Shown piece by piece: positions 62,615 to 64,000 of a stretch of 64,000 nt of DNA. The stretch is from Rhodoferax sp. Its GTDB lineage: Bacteria; Pseudomonadota; Gammaproteobacteria; Burkholderiales; Burkholderiaceae_C. Both the position numbers and the translations under genes were made by a program. Each line of letters opens with the position of its first letter. Positions within the stretch are counted from its first letter, which is position 1. Where the stretch lies: contig NZ_JABBPD010000007.1 in the NCBI RefSeq assembly GCF_012927445.1, positions 558,001-622,000 on the forward strand, read 5' to 3'. The notes under the pieces were generated by a model. That model saw only the letters and a list, made by a program, of their open reading frames with translations, had not been told where the DNA came from and did no database searches.

Positions 62615-63565
62615 TCAGACCTTCGCCAGCCAATGGGCGTATTTGGGGTTGCGGCCGTGGACGATGTCAAAGAACGCGCTCTGGATTTTTTCGGTGATCG
62701 GGCCGCGGCTGCCGACATAGTCGCCTTTGCCGAGCTCAATGCGGTCCAGTTCGCGGATAGGCGTCACTTCAGCAGCGGTGCCGGTGAAGAAGGCTTCGTC
62801 GGCGATATAGACCTCGTCGCGGGTGATGCGCTTTTGCACCACTTCCAGGCCCAGATCCTGGCAGATGTGGAACACGGTGTCGCGCGTGATGCCTTTGAGC
62901 GCACCGGCCGACAGGTCGGGCGTATAGACCACGCCGTCCTTGACGATGAATACGTTTTCGCCCGAACCTTCGGACACAAAGCCGGCGGTGTCGAGCAGCA
63001 GCGCTTCGTCGTAACCGTCGTCGGTGGCTTCGGTATTGGCCAGGATGGAGTTGGTGTAGTTGCTTACCGCCTTGGCTTGCGTCATGGTGATGTTGACGTG
63101 GTGGCGGGTGTAGCTGGAGGTCTTGACGCGGATGCCGCGCTTCATGCCGTCTTCACCCAGGTAGGCGCCCCAGGCCCAGGCGGCAACCATCAGGTGAATG
63201 TCGTTGCCTTTGGGCGAGACGCCCAGTTTCTTGTCGCCGATCCAGCTTAAGGGACGCAGGTAGCCGGACTCGAGATGGTTCTCGCGAATCACCGCGATTT
63301 GCGCTTCGTTCACCTGCTCCTGGGTGAACGGGATTTTCATGCGCAGAATTTTGGCGCTGTTGAACAGGCGTTGCGTGTGATCTTCGAGCCGGAATATGGC
63401 GGTGCCGCTATCGCCTTTGTAGGCACGGATGCCTTCAAAGACGCCGCAACCGTAGTGCAGCGTGTGGGTCAGCACATGGATTTTGGCGTCACGCCATTCC
63501 ACCATCTGGCCGTCCATCCAGATTTTGCCGTCGCGGTCTGCCATGGAAGGGGGTAATGCTGACAT
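62615..63565 (-). CDS. ilvE: Branched-chain amino-acid aminotransferase
   Basis: This 316-residue class IV PLP enzyme transaminates Leu, Ile and Val with 2-oxoglutarate. PLP is held by Lys165 in TMTQAKAVSNY. Other markers are the N-terminal KIWMDGQMVEW, LHYGCGVFEGIRAY and SGENVFIVKDG. I chose the ATG at 63565, preceded by AAGGATC; a longer upstream frame has no support. It is followed within 25 bp by the zinc protein gene and then waaF, a likely operon. Confidence 0.95.
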   Translation of the reverse strand: MSALPPSMADRDGKIWMDGQMVEWRDAKIHVLTHTLHYGCGVFEGIRAYKGDSGTAIFRLEDHTQRLFNSAKILRMKIPFTQEQVNEAQIAVIRENHLESGYLRPLSWIGDKKLGVSPKGNDIHLMVAAWAWGAYLGEDGMKRGIRVKTSSYTRHHVNITMTQAKAVSNYTNSILANTEATDDGYDEALLLDTAGFVSEGSGENVFIVKDGVVYTPDLSAGALKGITRDTVFHICQDLGLEVVQKRITRDEVYIADEAFFTGTAAEVTPIRELDRIELGKGDYVGSRGPITEKIQSAFFDIVHGRNPKYAHWLAKV

Positions 63566-63671
63566 GATGCTGATCCTTTGGTGAATGTAGGTGTCGAGAA
63601 AATAATTCTTGGACGGGAAGTTGCCCCGGCGGCCAGCCCGTGGGGCCGTGCAAAAACCCGAAACAATGATT

Positions 63672-63992
63672 TTACGGTGCGGGCGGCAGAGCGCCCCCGG
63701 CGGGCCTGAAAAGCACATGCTGCGCCAGCTTGCCGCCGACGAAGGTGCAGGTGACGTGCGAGTCGGTGCCGTCGGTCCAGCGGAACACCTCGGGCTGCAC
63801 ATCTTTTTCTGTCAGGCGCTTGCCCAGCGCACGGGTCATGGCCACCACATGCAACAACGTCATGCCGGGCTGGAGTTTGGCATTGAGCATGACGGCACTG
63901 CCGACATAGCCGATGGGCCGATTGGTCGTGCGTTTGAGCACCTGCATCATGCGGCTGAAGTGCAGCAACAGCCACATCACCAGCGCACTCAC
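63672..63992 (-). CDS. Hypothetical protein (start may lie beyond the window)
   Basis: This open frame of at least 106 residues is not recognised. A hydrophobic start (SALVMWLLLHFSRMMQVL) precedes a small soluble part with GYVGSAVMLNAKLQPGM and VTCTFVGGKLAQHVLFRP. The frame stays open to the window edge, so the GTG at 63992 may not be the true start. It lies upstream of ilvE on the same strand, with a gap of about 106 bp. Confidence 0.6.
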   Translation of the reverse strand: MSALVMWLLLHFSRMMQVLKRTTNRPIGYVGSAVMLNAKLQPGMTLLHVVAMTRALGKRLTEKDVQPEVFRWTDGTDSHVTCTFVGGKLAQHVLFRPAGGALPPAP

Positions 63993-64000
63993 GGCGACCG

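Noticed and set aside
62615..63802. A 395-codon version of ilvE
   Set aside because: The added N-terminus resembles nothing in the family. The ATG at 63565 has a ribosome-binding site and gives the normal length.

Overview
The window looks like the chromosome of a betaproteobacterium of the order Burkholderiales, most likely family Comamonadaceae and Rhodoferax/Polaromonas-like. I infer this from the gene content and order (mreBCD-mrdA divergent from gatCAB, HiPIP, TRAP transporter, MlaE-type operon, PEP-CTERM esterase, AmpG), the high GC content, and a short interspersed repeat with a GCTAGAGGCC-like core that recurs between genes. There is no rRNA, tRNA or CRISPR array, so the placement rests on protein family resemblance only.

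Layout. 1-11.9 kb is mainly signalling: a partial DctP, a bactofilin, arginase, two membrane c-di-GMP enzymes, two chemoreceptors and a globin-coupled GGDEF/EAL protein. 12.1-13.3 kb encodes an unusual protein that joins a sigma-54 (RpoN)-like core-binding and DNA-binding region to a C-terminal GIY-YIG nuclease domain. 13.4-17.0 kb is a four-gene Mla/Pqi-type lipid transport operon. 17.1-23.7 kb has a PEP-CTERM esterase and a small acyl-CoA/valine-type catabolic group (enoyl-CoA hydratase, LysR regulator, mmsA, GMC oxidoreductase). 23,680-29,845 is a complete Tn3-family transposon with near-identical terminal inverted repeats and a perfect 5-bp target duplication. It carries tnpR, tnpA and a methyl-accepting chemotaxis protein as passenger. 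30.1-42.7 kb is housekeeping: TauE exporter, diguanylate cyclase, mrdA-mreDCB, gatCAB, pyrE, xth and HiPIP. 43.8-56.7 kb is a full pel exopolysaccharide operon (pelA, an extra TPR gene, pelB, C, D, E, F, G). 56.8-64 kb holds an M48 protease, AmpG, a two-component system, a heptosyltransferase, a small zinc protein, ilvE and a possibly partial hypothetical gene.

How they work together. Four GGDEF proteins can make or break c-di-GMP. The PelD receptor in the same window keeps the RxxD c-di-GMP-binding motif, so Pel output is probably one target of this signalling. Three chemoreceptors are present; two are close paralogues, one chromosomal and one carried by the transposon.

Most notable: the sigma-54/GIY-YIG fusion with a candidate -24/-12 promoter just downstream of it; several simple-sequence repeats beside or inside sensory genes; the chemotaxis-carrying transposon; a PelB split into two genes; and a dispersed repeat that supplies the ends of at least four genes.
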